Part shown: positions 24,351 through 33,983 of the stretch, piece by piece
Layout: every line of letters starts with the position of its first letter
Position numbering within the stretch: position 1 is the first letter of the stretch
NCBI GenBank assembly: GCA_951800145.1
Contig: CATOJE010000016.1
Location: 1-57,062 of the forward strand
DNA length: 57,062 nt
Reading direction: 5' to 3'
Source: an uncultured Lachnospiraceae bacterium
Lineage (GTDB): Bacteria > Bacillota > Clostridia > Lachnospirales > Lachnospiraceae
Translations under genes and position numbers: made by a program
The notes under the pieces: model-generated
Seen by the model: the letters and a program-made list of their open reading frames with translations, nothing else
What the model was told of the DNA's origin: nothing
Databases searched by the model: none

Positions 24351-26030
24351 CTACTGTTCTTCCACTTCCTCTGCCTGGCGGACTCCTAAGGTAACCTGTA
24401 CCTGCCGCTCCACATACTGTCCATCCACCAGGGACTGCACCGTCAGCTCAACCGTATCTCCGCCTGCATAGTAGGACAGCATCTCTGTCAGCTCCTCCTT
24501 CGTCTGGATGGACTGGCCGTCAAACTTTGTGATAATGTCCTTTTCCTTTAAATCAGAGGCAGCGGCAGCACCGTCCTCCAGAATTTTATAAACAAACACG
24601 CCTTGAGGCATACCATAGAGAACCGACGCCTGTGAATCGATATTCTGTGCCTGAATCCCTAAATACCCCTGCTTTCCATTTTCCACCTGAATTCTGGTCT
24701 TTTTCGTCATCAGATTATCTATAATATCCTGAACCTTGGAGATGGGGATGGCATAGCCCATTCCCTCCACCTCTGTGGAGGAGTACTTGGCAGAGTTGAT
24801 TCCCACCACTTCTCCCTGCATATTCAACAGTGCGCCGCCGCTGTTTCCAGGGTTAATGGCAGCATCTGTCTGAAGAAGATTCCTGGTGGTCTGCTGCTCT
24901 GTTTGCACCTCTCTGTCCAGAGCGCTGACATAGCCCACAGTTACTGACTGGCCATAGCCCAGAGCATTGCCGATGGCAATCACCCCCTGGCCCACCTTCA
25001 GGGAATCGGAATTTCCAAGAGTAGCCACAGCAATCTTATCCTTCGTTTCCTGGGGGATCTGGCTCGCATCCACGGCGATGACCGCCAGATCATTGGCAGA
25101 ATCGGTTCCCTTTACATTAGCCTCTACCACCTCATTATCCACAAAAACAACGCCCAGGGTCTTCGCCCCGTTTACTACGTGATTATTAGTAACGATCAGA
25201 AGCTCCTCCTCACTTTCCCCTACAATGATGCCGGATCCGCTGCCCCGCCCCTCATAAACCTGAGGAATGCCGAACCAGTCTCTGGTCTGATACTCTGTGA
25301 CGCTGTTAATGGCTACCACTGAAGGCATAGCCTTCTCCACAATGGCAGAAACATCATTGGTAATCGCCGGCACTGCCGTGATCCCGCTTCCTGCCGCTGT
25401 TTCCGGCTGAGCTGGCCGGGGAAGCGTCTCTGCCTGGGCAATGGTGGACTCCACTGCTGCCTCCCTGCCGCTGTTCTGGAAAAGCTGGGATACACGGTTT
25501 ATTCCCACCATTGTCCCGCCGGCTACTACTCCAAAGAGCAGGGCTGCTGCGGTAATTCCTGCGGTCTTTTTTAAAATCGGGTGGGAGCTCTTCCTCCTGC
25601 CAGCCTCCTGGCCAGAGAAGCCATGAGCCTGCTGCGGCCTCTGCCATGGCGCGTAATGGGGGCCAGGCTGATGGCCTCCATAGCTGCTGTTTGCGCCATA
25701 CTGTCCATTTCCATAGCTGCCGTTTGTCCCCGGCTGATTACTTCCATAGCGACCGTACAGCCCTCCTGACCGGCTATTTCCATAGCTGCTGTCTGTCCCT
25801 GACTGGCTGCTTCCATAATTACCGCTCATTCCCGGCTGGCTGCTTCCATAATTGCCGCTCATCCCAGGCTGGCTGCTCCCGTATCTGCCATCCGTCTCCC
25901 CCTGCATGCTTCTATCATTTCCAGAGGTCTCCCTCTCCGGCTCTATAGTCTTCTCCGGCTGTCCGGCATCTTGATTCATTCGATTATCCGTATTTTCCGG
26001 TCTGTCATTTTCATAATCTTCCTGATACAT
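24351..26030 (-). CDS. htrA: HtrA/DegP-type membrane serine protease with repeat-rich N-terminus
   Basis: 559 residues. The cytoplasmic N-terminus contains about seven 11-residue Gly/Ser/Tyr/Pro repeats (YGSSQPGMSGN type, residues about 50-122). One membrane helix follows (about 157-177), then a trypsin-like domain with His284 (VTNNHVVNG), Asp314 (NDLAVIAVD) and Ser397 (NPGNSGGALL), and a C-terminal PDZ domain (about 465-545). It degrades misfolded envelope proteins. The ATG at 26030 lies 9 nt after AAAGGAG. The GTG two codons earlier is too close. The promoter region carries phased direct repeats that suggest activation by a stress response regulator. Confidence 0.92.
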   Translation of the reverse strand: MYQEDYENDRPENTDNRMNQDAGQPEKTIEPERETSGNDRSMQGETDGRYGSSQPGMSGNYGSSQPGMSGNYGSSQSGTDSSYGNSRSGGLYGRYGSNQPGTNGSYGNGQYGANSSYGGHQPGPHYAPWQRPQQAHGFSGQEAGRRKSSHPILKKTAGITAAALLFGVVAGGTMVGINRVSQLFQNSGREAAVESTIAQAETLPRPAQPETAAGSGITAVPAITNDVSAIVEKAMPSVVAINSVTEYQTRDWFGIPQVYEGRGSGSGIIVGESEEELLIVTNNHVVNGAKTLGVVFVDNEVVEANVKGTDSANDLAVIAVDASQIPQETKDKIAVATLGNSDSLKVGQGVIAIGNALGYGQSVTVGYVSALDREVQTEQQTTRNLLQTDAAINPGNSGGALLNMQGEVVGINSAKYSSTEVEGMGYAIPISKVQDIIDNLMTKKTRIQVENGKQGYLGIQAQNIDSQASVLYGMPQGVFVYKILEDGAAAASDLKEKDIITKFDGQSIQTKEELTEMLSYYAGGDTVELTVQSLVDGQYVERQVQVTLGVRQAEEVEEQ

Positions 26031-26093
26031 AACCACATTCTCCTTTCGATTACTTTAAGATGGTTTACTTTCTTCCTCCTGTTTACAAAAACG

Positions 26094-26125
26094 ATTGTAA
26101 TCGAGAATTGTGATGGAATTGTGAT
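26094..26125 (-). promoter_or_regulatory. htrA promoter with 11-bp-phased direct repeats
   Basis: The -10 box TACAAT (minus strand, 26094-26099) has no matching -35. Instead two copies of GAATTGTGAT (plus-strand reading, 26105-26114 and 26116-26125) lie in phase 11 bp apart over the -35 position. This layout is typical of a response-regulator-activated promoter. Confidence 0.45.
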
Positions 26126-26148
26126 AAAAGAATAAAGGAATCTTAAAA

Positions 26149-27906
26149 TCAAAATCCTCCCGGCCCTTCCGGAACGGTTAAAATATCGCCTCCAGGCTGA
26201 AAATCTCCGGCCCCTGGCCCTGCAGGAGCGGTGCTCTGCACGCTTTGGGATGGAGAGGGGATAACACCTCCCGGCTGCTGCTCAGGGCTTTCTGCCGGAT
26301 GCAGCGTGGTGGCGCCGCCAGGTCCCCTCTCTCCTCCAGGATTTTCCGGCATGGTTTCGTCCGGCCGCCTTTCTGCCGTAGGGCTGTGAGGTCCGGATTC
26401 CTCTGGAAGGGAAGGCGCCAAGGAAGGATGGCTGATGGGATCGGAAGCCGTCGGCTCTTCTACCGGGACATTATCATTCCGGTCCGCCGGCGAAAGTCCC
26501 TCCGGATAGCGCTCTGTGGGAGCGGTAGCGGAAGGCCTGGTCTCAGAAGGCCGGCTCTCCCTCTCCTCCTCTGATTCCTCCCTTTCCGTTTCTCCCTCAG
26601 ACTCATCCCGGCTCTCCTCATCCTCCTCTTTGGTCTCAGGCTCCTCCTCCCGCTCCTCCCTTGAGGCTTGTGCCGCCTTGGTTGCACTGGGCACCACACC
26701 GTTTGCAGTGGATACATGCCCGACTGACACCCCTTCGCTGTACATACCAGTTTCACTGGAAATCCGGGAGCTGATCTGGAGCACCGTATCGCTGGGAGTA
26801 TAGTTTTCCTCCCCGTAAAGGAATTGATGAAGCTCCTTTACATTGCTTTCCAGCGTCTGGGGAATCACACAGGCTCCCTTCTTTCCCATATTCGCATCAC
26901 CTCTGGCAAAGGGAAAGCCGCCGGTTTCTCCGATATAGTATTTCCCCATATCTCCCACCAGGCTTAAGATATCCTGCATATCCACACTGGTCGCTACCTG
27001 GGGAAACAGCACCAGGGTAAGCTGGTTCAGCGTGGCCAGATCTGCTGTCTTTGCCTTCTCAAAGGCGGCCTGGATCACCTTTCTCTGTCGTTCTGTCCTG
27101 GCGAAATCCGTATCCATCAGACGAAGGCGGCCATAAGCCACTGCCTGAACCCCGTCCAGGTGATTCATACCCGCATGCTTTAAATGAGTGGAGTAGACCC
27201 CTGTAGCCTCCACCGTCTCTGTAATAAAGGAATTAATGTAGTAGAATTCCGCCTTGCTGATCTCCATATCAATGCCGCCCAGAAGATTAATCCCGTCCGC
27301 CACTGCCTTCCAGTTAAAGGTTACAAAATCGCCTACATTTAAATCCAAATTTTTGTTCAGCATCTTAGCCGCATTGCTGGGTCCTCCGGTGAAATAGGCC
27401 TGATTGATCTTATTATAGCTGTCATTGTCATTCACCACCAGATAGGAATCCCGAAATACGCTCACCAGCCGGATCTCCCCGGTGTCATGATTAATGTCGC
27501 AGATCATATTCACATCTGCATTGGTTCCCTTGCCCACATTGGTTCCCCGGCTGTCTACCCCGAAGATATAGATCCCCCAGTGGCCCTTTTGCTTTTCATA
27601 TTGGGGAAGGTCCACAGAAAAATTAGGGTTCTCCACTTCCTCCGGCACCCAGTCGTCCATCCGCTGAATCATATTCCACCTTCTGGCAAAAAATCCATAG
27701 CTGAAAATAAACAGCAGGGCAAAGCATTCTGCGATAATCATCGTGATAATCCGGCGGCGTGTCTTAGAGCGCTTCTTAGGCTTCCCCGGCCCGGCCTTCG
27801 TCCCCTTCGGAACGATGAGCTGCGGTCCCAGATAAACCATCTGGTCTGACCGCCGGCTTTTAGCCGACTTCGCTCTCGATGTCCCCTTCTCTAACTCATT
27901 CCCCAT
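26149..27906 (-). CDS. LytR-CpsA-Psr (LCP) family wall-polymer ligase
   Basis: 585 residues. A basic cytoplasmic N-terminus, a single helix (about 49-70), and an extracellular LCP domain (about 105-345) with the conserved Asp/Arg pattern FGVDSRG, RLVSVFRDSYL and DGVQAVAYGRLR. LCP enzymes transfer lipid-linked glycans onto peptidoglycan. The last 190 residues form an unusual disordered tail, first Glu/Arg/Ser-rich, then Pro/Ser/Thr/Gly-rich, which may span the wall. It sits 15 bp after an initiating sugar transferase, at the downstream end of the polysaccharide operon, which fits a role in anchoring that polymer. Confidence 0.9.
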   Translation of the reverse strand: MGNELEKGTSRAKSAKSRRSDQMVYLGPQLIVPKGTKAGPGKPKKRSKTRRRIITMIIAECFALLFIFSYGFFARRWNMIQRMDDWVPEEVENPNFSVDLPQYEKQKGHWGIYIFGVDSRGTNVGKGTNADVNMICDINHDTGEIRLVSVFRDSYLVVNDNDSYNKINQAYFTGGPSNAAKMLNKNLDLNVGDFVTFNWKAVADGINLLGGIDMEISKAEFYYINSFITETVEATGVYSTHLKHAGMNHLDGVQAVAYGRLRLMDTDFARTERQRKVIQAAFEKAKTADLATLNQLTLVLFPQVATSVDMQDILSLVGDMGKYYIGETGGFPFARGDANMGKKGACVIPQTLESNVKELHQFLYGEENYTPSDTVLQISSRISSETGMYSEGVSVGHVSTANGVVPSATKAAQASREEREEEPETKEEDEESRDESEGETEREESEEERESRPSETRPSATAPTERYPEGLSPADRNDNVPVEEPTASDPISHPSLAPSLPEESGPHSPTAERRPDETMPENPGGERGPGGATTLHPAESPEQQPGGVIPSPSQSVQSTAPAGPGAGDFQPGGDILTVPEGPGGF

Positions 27907-27921
27907 GGCATTTCCTCGTCA

Positions 27922-29340
27922 CTAATAAGCATTTTTATTAATAAAGCCCTTAAAAATCGTCAAAAACAAAATTTTAAAATCAAATCCCAGGCTCCAGTTT
28001 TCAATGTAATATAAATCATGTTCAATTCGCTTGGTAATCGAAGTGTCTCCCCGATAGCCATTCACCTGGGCCCATCCGGTAAGCCCCGGACGCACCTGAT
28101 GCTTTACCATATAGCGGGGGATCTCTTCCTTAAACCGCTCCACAAAAAACGGACGCTCCGGCCTGGGCCCCACCAGGCTCATATCGCCCTTTAAAATATT
28201 AAAAAACTGAGGCATCTCATCGATGCTGGTCTTGCGGATGATCTTTCCGATGGAGGTCACTCTCGGATCTCCCGGGGTTGTCCATTTACTTTTCTCTGAG
28301 GAGGCCGCCTGAACCGCCATCGAGCGGAACTTATACATCTTAAAGGGCCGGTTATGAAGCCCCACCCGCTCCTGGCTGTAGATAACTGGGCCTCTGGAGG
28401 TAGTCTTCACCAGGACCGCGGTCAAGACCATCACCGGTGAAAATACCAGAATCGCCACCAGCGCCCCGGCGATATCCATCATCCGCTTCATTGTAGCATT
28501 CAGCTGGTCATTTAATGGTACATGGCGGATATTAATAACCGGAAGCCCCTGAAGATCCTCTGTATAAGGCCTGGTGGGAATCATGTTATTATAATCCGGG
28601 ATAAACTTGGTGTGAACCCCGCTTTTCTCACAGGCTGCCACGATCCGCTCCAGCTTCTCATACTCCTTTAATCCCAGAGTAACCGCAATTTCATCCAGCG
28701 TATTTCTCTCCAGAAATCCCAAAAGCTCCTGGGTCTCCCCTAATACCGGCACGCTGTGATACTGAAAGCCCAGCGGATGATGGTCATCTAAGATCCCCTG
28801 AATATGATATCCCCACTCCGGATTTGCTAAAACCCGATCAATAAATCCTTCCGCCGCACGGCTGTAGCCTATTAGCAGGATGTGCTTCTGATTATATCCC
28901 TTAGACCGCACAGAATGGAGGGCCTGACGGATAAAATACCGCTCCAGCGTTCCCAGGGTCACATTGATCAGAAAAAAGGCAATTACCATCCGGCGGGAAA
29001 AATTGTAGAAGAATGGGTTTTTCCCCCCCAGGTACAGCACCAGTGTAAAAATCAGCAGCCCAATGGTATTTGCTTTAAAGATATTCGCAAACTCCACCCG
29101 CCTGCGCATCACCCGCTTCGGCGTGTAAAGCTGGAATATCCCATATAAAAACAAATATAATGGTATGATAACAAAAAGTGGAATAAAATATACACGAGGC
29201 GCCAATACTCCTGTGCCAGCCTCCAGGAATATGCCGCTTTCGATGATCAGATACCAGGCAAGGGTATAGGAGCATACCACCATCAGTGCGTCCAGCACCA
29301 CATGGGTCCGGTTTAATGATTTCTGGTTATTTTTTATCAT
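27922..29340 (-). CDS. Initiating sugar-phosphate transferase (polyprenyl glycosylphosphotransferase) A
   Basis: 472 residues. About four or five N-terminal membrane helices are followed by a central Rossmann-like region (about 150-260, starting HILLIGYSRAAEGF) and a C-terminal bacterial sugar-transferase domain (about 275-472) with FKMYKFRSM, KTSIDEMPQFFNI and MSLVGPRPERP. Enzymes of the WbaP/WcaJ type move a sugar-1-phosphate onto undecaprenyl phosphate to start polysaccharide assembly. The ATG follows AAGGTGAT. It is downstream of four glycosyltransferase/sugar genes and 15 bp upstream of the LCP gene. It is one of three such enzymes in the window. Confidence 0.9.
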   Translation of the reverse strand: MIKNNQKSLNRTHVVLDALMVVCSYTLAWYLIIESGIFLEAGTGVLAPRVYFIPLFVIIPLYLFLYGIFQLYTPKRVMRRRVEFANIFKANTIGLLIFTLVLYLGGKNPFFYNFSRRMVIAFFLINVTLGTLERYFIRQALHSVRSKGYNQKHILLIGYSRAAEGFIDRVLANPEWGYHIQGILDDHHPLGFQYHSVPVLGETQELLGFLERNTLDEIAVTLGLKEYEKLERIVAACEKSGVHTKFIPDYNNMIPTRPYTEDLQGLPVINIRHVPLNDQLNATMKRMMDIAGALVAILVFSPVMVLTAVLVKTTSRGPVIYSQERVGLHNRPFKMYKFRSMAVQAASSEKSKWTTPGDPRVTSIGKIIRKTSIDEMPQFFNILKGDMSLVGPRPERPFFVERFKEEIPRYMVKHQVRPGLTGWAQVNGYRGDTSITKRIEHDLYYIENWSLGFDFKILFLTIFKGFINKNAY

Positions 29341-29408
29341 AGTACATCACCTTAGATTTTTATCCACCCATTATACATGATTTCTTTAAAATAGGCCAGA
29401 ATATTTCT

Positions 29409-30410
29409 CTATTTTCGTAATTTCCCTATTTGCCGCCGGGAAAACTCGTACACATACAGAAAGGTCGCGGCCAAAAGCTCCCACTCCACCGCCAGGCAGT
29501 ACTTCCATTTTTCCCTTCCAAAGGAAACCCGCGTACATTTTCCCATGGTGGCAATGCCTTCAAAAAGCCCCTGCAGGTAGTCCCTTCCAAAGCCCAGCTT
29601 GCAGAAAAACCCATACTTTAATCCGGTTCCCACTAAAATCCCCGGAAGATTCAAAAGCAGCTGGGGTAGGGGCATATTTTTATAATTGAGATAAATATTA
29701 TTTCTTGCTGCCAGCCTTACCTTAAAGGAATTATACTTTGAACCGCTGGTGCCGCTGCCCACATGGTAAACCAGGGCAGTGGGGCAGTAGATATTATCAT
29801 ACCCTGCCAGCCTGGCCCGGTAGCCCACATCCAGATCCTCCAGATAAGCGAAATGCATGGTGTCAAAATATCCGATTTCCTCAAATACCTGGCGCCGGTA
29901 AATCGCCGCACCTGCACAGGCAGAGAAAATCCGGCAGGGGCGGTTATAGCCTCTGGAGCTTCTCCCCACACCGCGCTGGTAAGCCCATCCCAGAAGGCAA
30001 TACATGTCTCCTGCATCGTCCATCAGCTCCGGGTGATACAGTTGGACCATCTTGCTGCTGACAGAAAAGATCCGGGGTGACCGTTCAATGGCCCGGAGCA
30101 TTTCTTTTACATAGTTTTTGTCCACCTTGGTATCATTATTCAGCAAAATCACATAGGGGGTACGGCTTTTTTTAATTCCGGCGTTCACCCCGCCGGAAAA
30201 CCCCAGATTTTCTGAAAAAAACAATGTGGGGATCTTTTTCTCCCGCAGCCACTCCCTGCTTCCGTCCTCAGAGCCATTCTCCACCACCAGCACCTCAAAA
30301 TCCTGGCAGGTCTGACATTCCAGCGCCCGGAAGCACTCTTCCAAATAGGCCAGACCATTATAATTAGGAATAATAATGGTAACCTTCTTTTCTTCGGCGT
30401 TCTTCCCCAT
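29409..30410 (-). CDS. GT2 glycosyltransferase, rhamnosyltransferase-like
   Basis: 333 residues with a GT-A fold. It starts VTIIIPNYNGLAYLEECFRA, with the DxD-type NNDTKVD and the acceptor block LEDLDVGYRARLAGYDNIYC. The C-terminus has weakly hydrophobic, possibly membrane-associated helices. Sequence style matches the WbbL/RfbF rhamnosyltransferase subgroup, but the sugar is not provable. AGGAGG precedes the ATG by 8 nt. It is cotranscribed with flanking polysaccharide genes. Confidence 0.88.
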   Translation of the reverse strand: MGKNAEEKKVTIIIPNYNGLAYLEECFRALECQTCQDFEVLVVENGSEDGSREWLREKKIPTLFFSENLGFSGGVNAGIKKSRTPYVILLNNDTKVDKNYVKEMLRAIERSPRIFSVSSKMVQLYHPELMDDAGDMYCLLGWAYQRGVGRSSRGYNRPCRIFSACAGAAIYRRQVFEEIGYFDTMHFAYLEDLDVGYRARLAGYDNIYCPTALVYHVGSGTSGSKYNSFKVRLAARNNIYLNYKNMPLPQLLLNLPGILVGTGLKYGFFCKLGFGRDYLQGLFEGIATMGKCTRVSFGREKWKYCLAVEWELLAATFLYVYEFSRRQIGKLRK

Positions 30411-30467
30411 CTGACTTTCCTCCTTAATCCTATGGCAGCCCTGCTTTTTGGCAGTATAGCCTGCCTG

Positions 30468-32723
30468 TCAGCCCTTTTTTGCCGCCTGGTATTGTCTGGA
30501 AACCTGCTCCCTCACTGCTGGATCCATGTAGGGCAGATACACCTCCAGATTATATGGCTCTCCGATTTTTTCCTTTAAAAGATCCCGGAGAGCGAAGTTC
30601 GACTTCCTGAGCGTCAGGTTCGGATTATAATAAGGGTCGCCTCCGATTACGATGTCCGGCCAATACCCGATAAACCGGGCCACCTCCCGGTTAAACCGCT
30701 CCACCTTCTCCGGCGTGTCCTCCAGTCCCCTGGATTTTGATTCATAATGATACAAAAGCGCATAGGGATTATACACAATCTTTTTCTCCAGCTTCCGAAG
30801 CTTCAGACAATAGTCGATGTCATTAAAGGCCACCGCCAGTTCCTCTCGGAATCCCCCCACCTGATCAAACAGGCTTCTTTTGCTCATCATACATGCCGCC
30901 GTCACTGCACTGTAATCCTGAGCGCACATGGCCCTGTGGAAATAACTGTTCTCCGCCTGATGCAATCCGATAAAGGTATGTCCTGCGATTCCTCCAAAGC
31001 CAATCACCACACCTGCGTGCTGGATGGTATCATCCTGGTATAAAAGCCTGGCCCCCACCGCCCCCACATCCGGGCGAATGGCATAACCCAGCATCTCCCG
31101 AATTAAATCCGGCTCGATCACCTGAACATCATTGTTCAAAAACAGCAGGTACTCTCCCTTGGAGTGCTTCACACCGAAATTATTAATGGCGGAGAAGTTA
31201 AAGCCCTTTTCCCATGTCACCACCTTCACATAGCTCCGCTTCTTCTGCAGCCTTTCGTAGTAAAGGAATGTCTCCGGGTCAGTGCTGTTATTCTCAACCA
31301 CAATAACCTCCAGATTTTTATACTTTCCCTGGTCACAGAGAGAGGCAAGGCAAAGCTCCAGATCCGGGGTATGATCCTTATTGGGAATAATCACCGATAC
31401 CAGAGGCTCCTCCTCCAAATGGAAGCGGATGTGATAAATGCCGAAATCCACGCCCTTGTCCACTGAGTCCACCGGGATTTGCATCCGCTGGAAATGGGCC
31501 TTGATCGCCCTGGCCCCTGCCTCAAAGGCGTACAGCTTACTTTCCGGGTTGCTGGCCGTGGAATTCATGTGGCACCGCCAGTGATACAGTACCTTGGGGA
31601 TATGGCCGATCCTCCTGGCTTTTTCCGTGCACCGGAAAATAAAATCATAATCCTGCGCTCCATCAAAGGCGGCATCAAATCCTCCCACAGCCGCTGCCAG
31701 CTCCCTCTTCACCACAAAAAGATGGCAGATATAATTTACGCTGGTGAGCAGATCTTCATTAAAGTCCGGCTTAAAATGAGGATCAAACAAGGCCTGGCCA
31801 TCCATGTCCAGCTTATCTTCATCGGAGTAAAGGGCATCTACAAGGGGATCCTGATTGATCGCCTTGGCACACTCATAAAGGGCATCCTCGGTCAAGGTAT
31901 CATCGTGGTCTGCCAGGACAATAAAGTCCCCTCTGGCCATGTCCATGGCTGCATTGGTATTTCCGGAAATACCTTTATTTTCCCCTAAAATCACATATTT
32001 AAACCGGGTATCCTGCTCTGCAAACCGGCGCAGGATCCGCTCAGTCCCCTCCCCTCTCGGGCTTCCATCCGCGATGCAGACCTCCCAGTTCTCATAGGTC
32101 TGGCTGCGGATGGACTCTAAGAGCTCCTTCAGGTAGCGCTCCGGCGTCTTATAAGCTGGCACCACAATGGAAAATTTCGGTTCGTATTCAAAGAAAGCGC
32201 CCCTCTGCCGATCCAGCTCCTCCTGTGACGGGCGGGTCAGCTCATACCATTCTCCATAGTCATAATCATTATCCAGACCCTGAAGCTTATGCCTGGATTT
32301 CAGAATCAGCGCCCTGGTTCCATTCTCCTTCCAGAAGTCTGCCGCCACCCGGACCGTCTCCATGTTCATCAGATCCTTGATTTTCTGCAGCCGCTTGTAG
32401 GCTACGCTGGAACGCTTTTCAATTAACTCCTCATTATACTTAATCCTGGTTTTCCTGTCTTCACAGCCGATCACCAGGTAGTAATCCTTTCCCCTCTCAT
32501 AGGGAAAGCGGATATCAAAGCCAAAGTCCCGGTCAATCACCCTCTTAAAATATATCTGACTCACATCATCGCGTCTGGTAGGCACATACTGGAAGTCAAT
32601 TGGATGATGCTTTTCATCTTCTACAGAAAACTCCGCCTTTGACTCCGGATTCTTTCCAAGAACCCAGCCATTTAAGGTAATTGAATTTTCCCGAATCCGA
32701 ACCACATCAATTTTATACTTCAT
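30468..32723 (-). CDS. Large two-domain GT2 glycosyltransferase
   Basis: 751 residues. A beta-rich N-terminal region (about 1-110) of the type seen in large polysaccharide glycosyltransferases is followed by two GT2 domains. The first (from about 178) opens FSIVVPAYKTPERYLKELL with DHDDTL. The second (from about 435) opens VSVIIPNKDHTPDLELCL with LNNDVQV and the EELAVAFNDIDYCLKLRK acceptor block. Two active sites suggest it adds two sugars or builds an alternating repeat. No membrane helices. It is three bases after the upstream gene stop, so translation is coupled. Confidence 0.88.
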   Translation of the reverse strand: MKYKIDVVRIRENSITLNGWVLGKNPESKAEFSVEDEKHHPIDFQYVPTRRDDVSQIYFKRVIDRDFGFDIRFPYERGKDYYLVIGCEDRKTRIKYNEELIEKRSSVAYKRLQKIKDLMNMETVRVAADFWKENGTRALILKSRHKLQGLDNDYDYGEWYELTRPSQEELDRQRGAFFEYEPKFSIVVPAYKTPERYLKELLESIRSQTYENWEVCIADGSPRGEGTERILRRFAEQDTRFKYVILGENKGISGNTNAAMDMARGDFIVLADHDDTLTEDALYECAKAINQDPLVDALYSDEDKLDMDGQALFDPHFKPDFNEDLLTSVNYICHLFVVKRELAAAVGGFDAAFDGAQDYDFIFRCTEKARRIGHIPKVLYHWRCHMNSTASNPESKLYAFEAGARAIKAHFQRMQIPVDSVDKGVDFGIYHIRFHLEEEPLVSVIIPNKDHTPDLELCLASLCDQGKYKNLEVIVVENNSTDPETFLYYERLQKKRSYVKVVTWEKGFNFSAINNFGVKHSKGEYLLFLNNDVQVIEPDLIREMLGYAIRPDVGAVGARLLYQDDTIQHAGVVIGFGGIAGHTFIGLHQAENSYFHRAMCAQDYSAVTAACMMSKRSLFDQVGGFREELAVAFNDIDYCLKLRKLEKKIVYNPYALLYHYESKSRGLEDTPEKVERFNREVARFIGYWPDIVIGGDPYYNPNLTLRKSNFALRDLLKEKIGEPYNLEVYLPYMDPAVREQVSRQYQAAKKG

Positions 32724-32726
32724 AGA

Positions 32727-33962
32727 TCACTGCTCATCCTCTCTGTTCTCCGGCTTTTTCCGCCTGCGGCGCCGTCTGCGGCGGGGCTTGTCCGCCAGGT
32801 TCTCATCTGACTCCCCCGGCTCAAGGGTCCGATTTCCCGGGGAATCCTCCTCCCCTCTCCTTCCAGGGTCCTGGCCATCCCCATTTCCCTTTCCGAAATT
32901 CTGGCTGTCCGGCCTGCCATTTCCAGAGTCTCTGCCTTCTGGCCGACCCTCCTGTCTTCCCTTTCCAGCATCCTGGCCGCCTGTCCTGGGGCCGCGGCCC
33001 TTCTTTCTTCCCCCTGCTGGACGATCAAAGTTAATCCGCTCTTCCTCAACCACCAGCGGCCGCCGCATAATGCGCTGATTGATACTCAAGATATATTCTC
33101 CTACCATGCCGATGAAAAAAATCTGCACAGAGCCTAAAAAGCACATGCCGATCAGCATAGGAGCCATGCCTGCCACAAACCGATCCCAGTAGCGGAGCTT
33201 CATCACCAGATAAATCAGAGCCACCACCATACTTGCCGCCGCGCAGATGCTTCCAAAAATCGTGGCCAGGCGCAGGCCGGCCTTTGTATAGGATGTGATG
33301 CTCAGCATGGCTGCGTCATACAGCCGGTAAAAATTATTACTGGTCTTCCCTGCCCGGCGCCTGGGCTGCTGATAGGGAATTTCCTTTCTCCGAAATCCCA
33401 GCTCCGCCACGATTCCCCGGAGGAATGGAGTGGGATCATCTAATTCCCGCAATACCTGAACAAACTCTGCATCATATAAACCAAATCCGGTAAACTGTTC
33501 AATTTGCTCTACATCCGAAAGCATTTTGATCATCTTATAATAGCAGCCCCGCAGCCAATACATGAATTTATTCTCCTGGCTGGAATTCTTAATCCCGATT
33601 ACAATCTTATACCCATACTCCCATTCCAGTACAAACCTGGGAATCATCTCTACTGGATCCTGAAAGTCGGCGGCAAGCAAAATCGTGCAGTCCCCGGTAC
33701 TCTGAAGCATCCCGTAATAGGGGGAATTAAACTGTCCGAAATTTTTCGCATTTAAAATTCCCTTAATCCCTCTGTCCTCACTGCACAGCCGCCGGATAAT
33801 ATCCCTGGTTCCGTCCGATGAGTCATTGTCTATAAAAATAATCTCATACCGGTACTCTGGCAGCTCCCTCTGAAATATCTCCCTGACGGCATCCGCCATT
33901 GCCTCTACATTTTCCGCTTCGTTATAGCAGGGCACTACAACACTGATTGTTTTCATCCTCAT
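32727..33962 (-). CDS. GtrB/ArnC-type polyprenyl-phosphate glycosyltransferase with charged tail
   Basis: 411 residues. A GT2 domain (about 1-225) opens ISVVVPCYNEAENVEAM with the metal-binding LAADFQDP. Two C-terminal membrane helices (about 230-255 and 268-292) are typical of enzymes that make undecaprenyl-phosphate sugars for extracytoplasmic side-chain addition. Residues about 310-411 form a low-complexity Gly/Arg/Asp/Gln tail ending in a poly-Arg/Lys stretch (RRRRRRRKK), which the family lacks and which may bind acidic polymers or nucleic acid. The start is 33962 or 33956. Confidence 0.87.
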   Translation of the reverse strand: MRMKTISVVVPCYNEAENVEAMADAVREIFQRELPEYRYEIIFIDNDSSDGTRDIIRRLCSEDRGIKGILNAKNFGQFNSPYYGMLQSTGDCTILLAADFQDPVEMIPRFVLEWEYGYKIVIGIKNSSQENKFMYWLRGCYYKMIKMLSDVEQIEQFTGFGLYDAEFVQVLRELDDPTPFLRGIVAELGFRRKEIPYQQPRRRAGKTSNNFYRLYDAAMLSITSYTKAGLRLATIFGSICAAASMVVALIYLVMKLRYWDRFVAGMAPMLIGMCFLGSVQIFFIGMVGEYILSINQRIMRRPLVVEEERINFDRPAGGRKKGRGPRTGGQDAGKGRQEGRPEGRDSGNGRPDSQNFGKGNGDGQDPGRRGEEDSPGNRTLEPGESDENLADKPRRRRRRRRKKPENREDEQ

Positions 33963-33983
33963 GTCACTCCCACTTGTCTTAAT

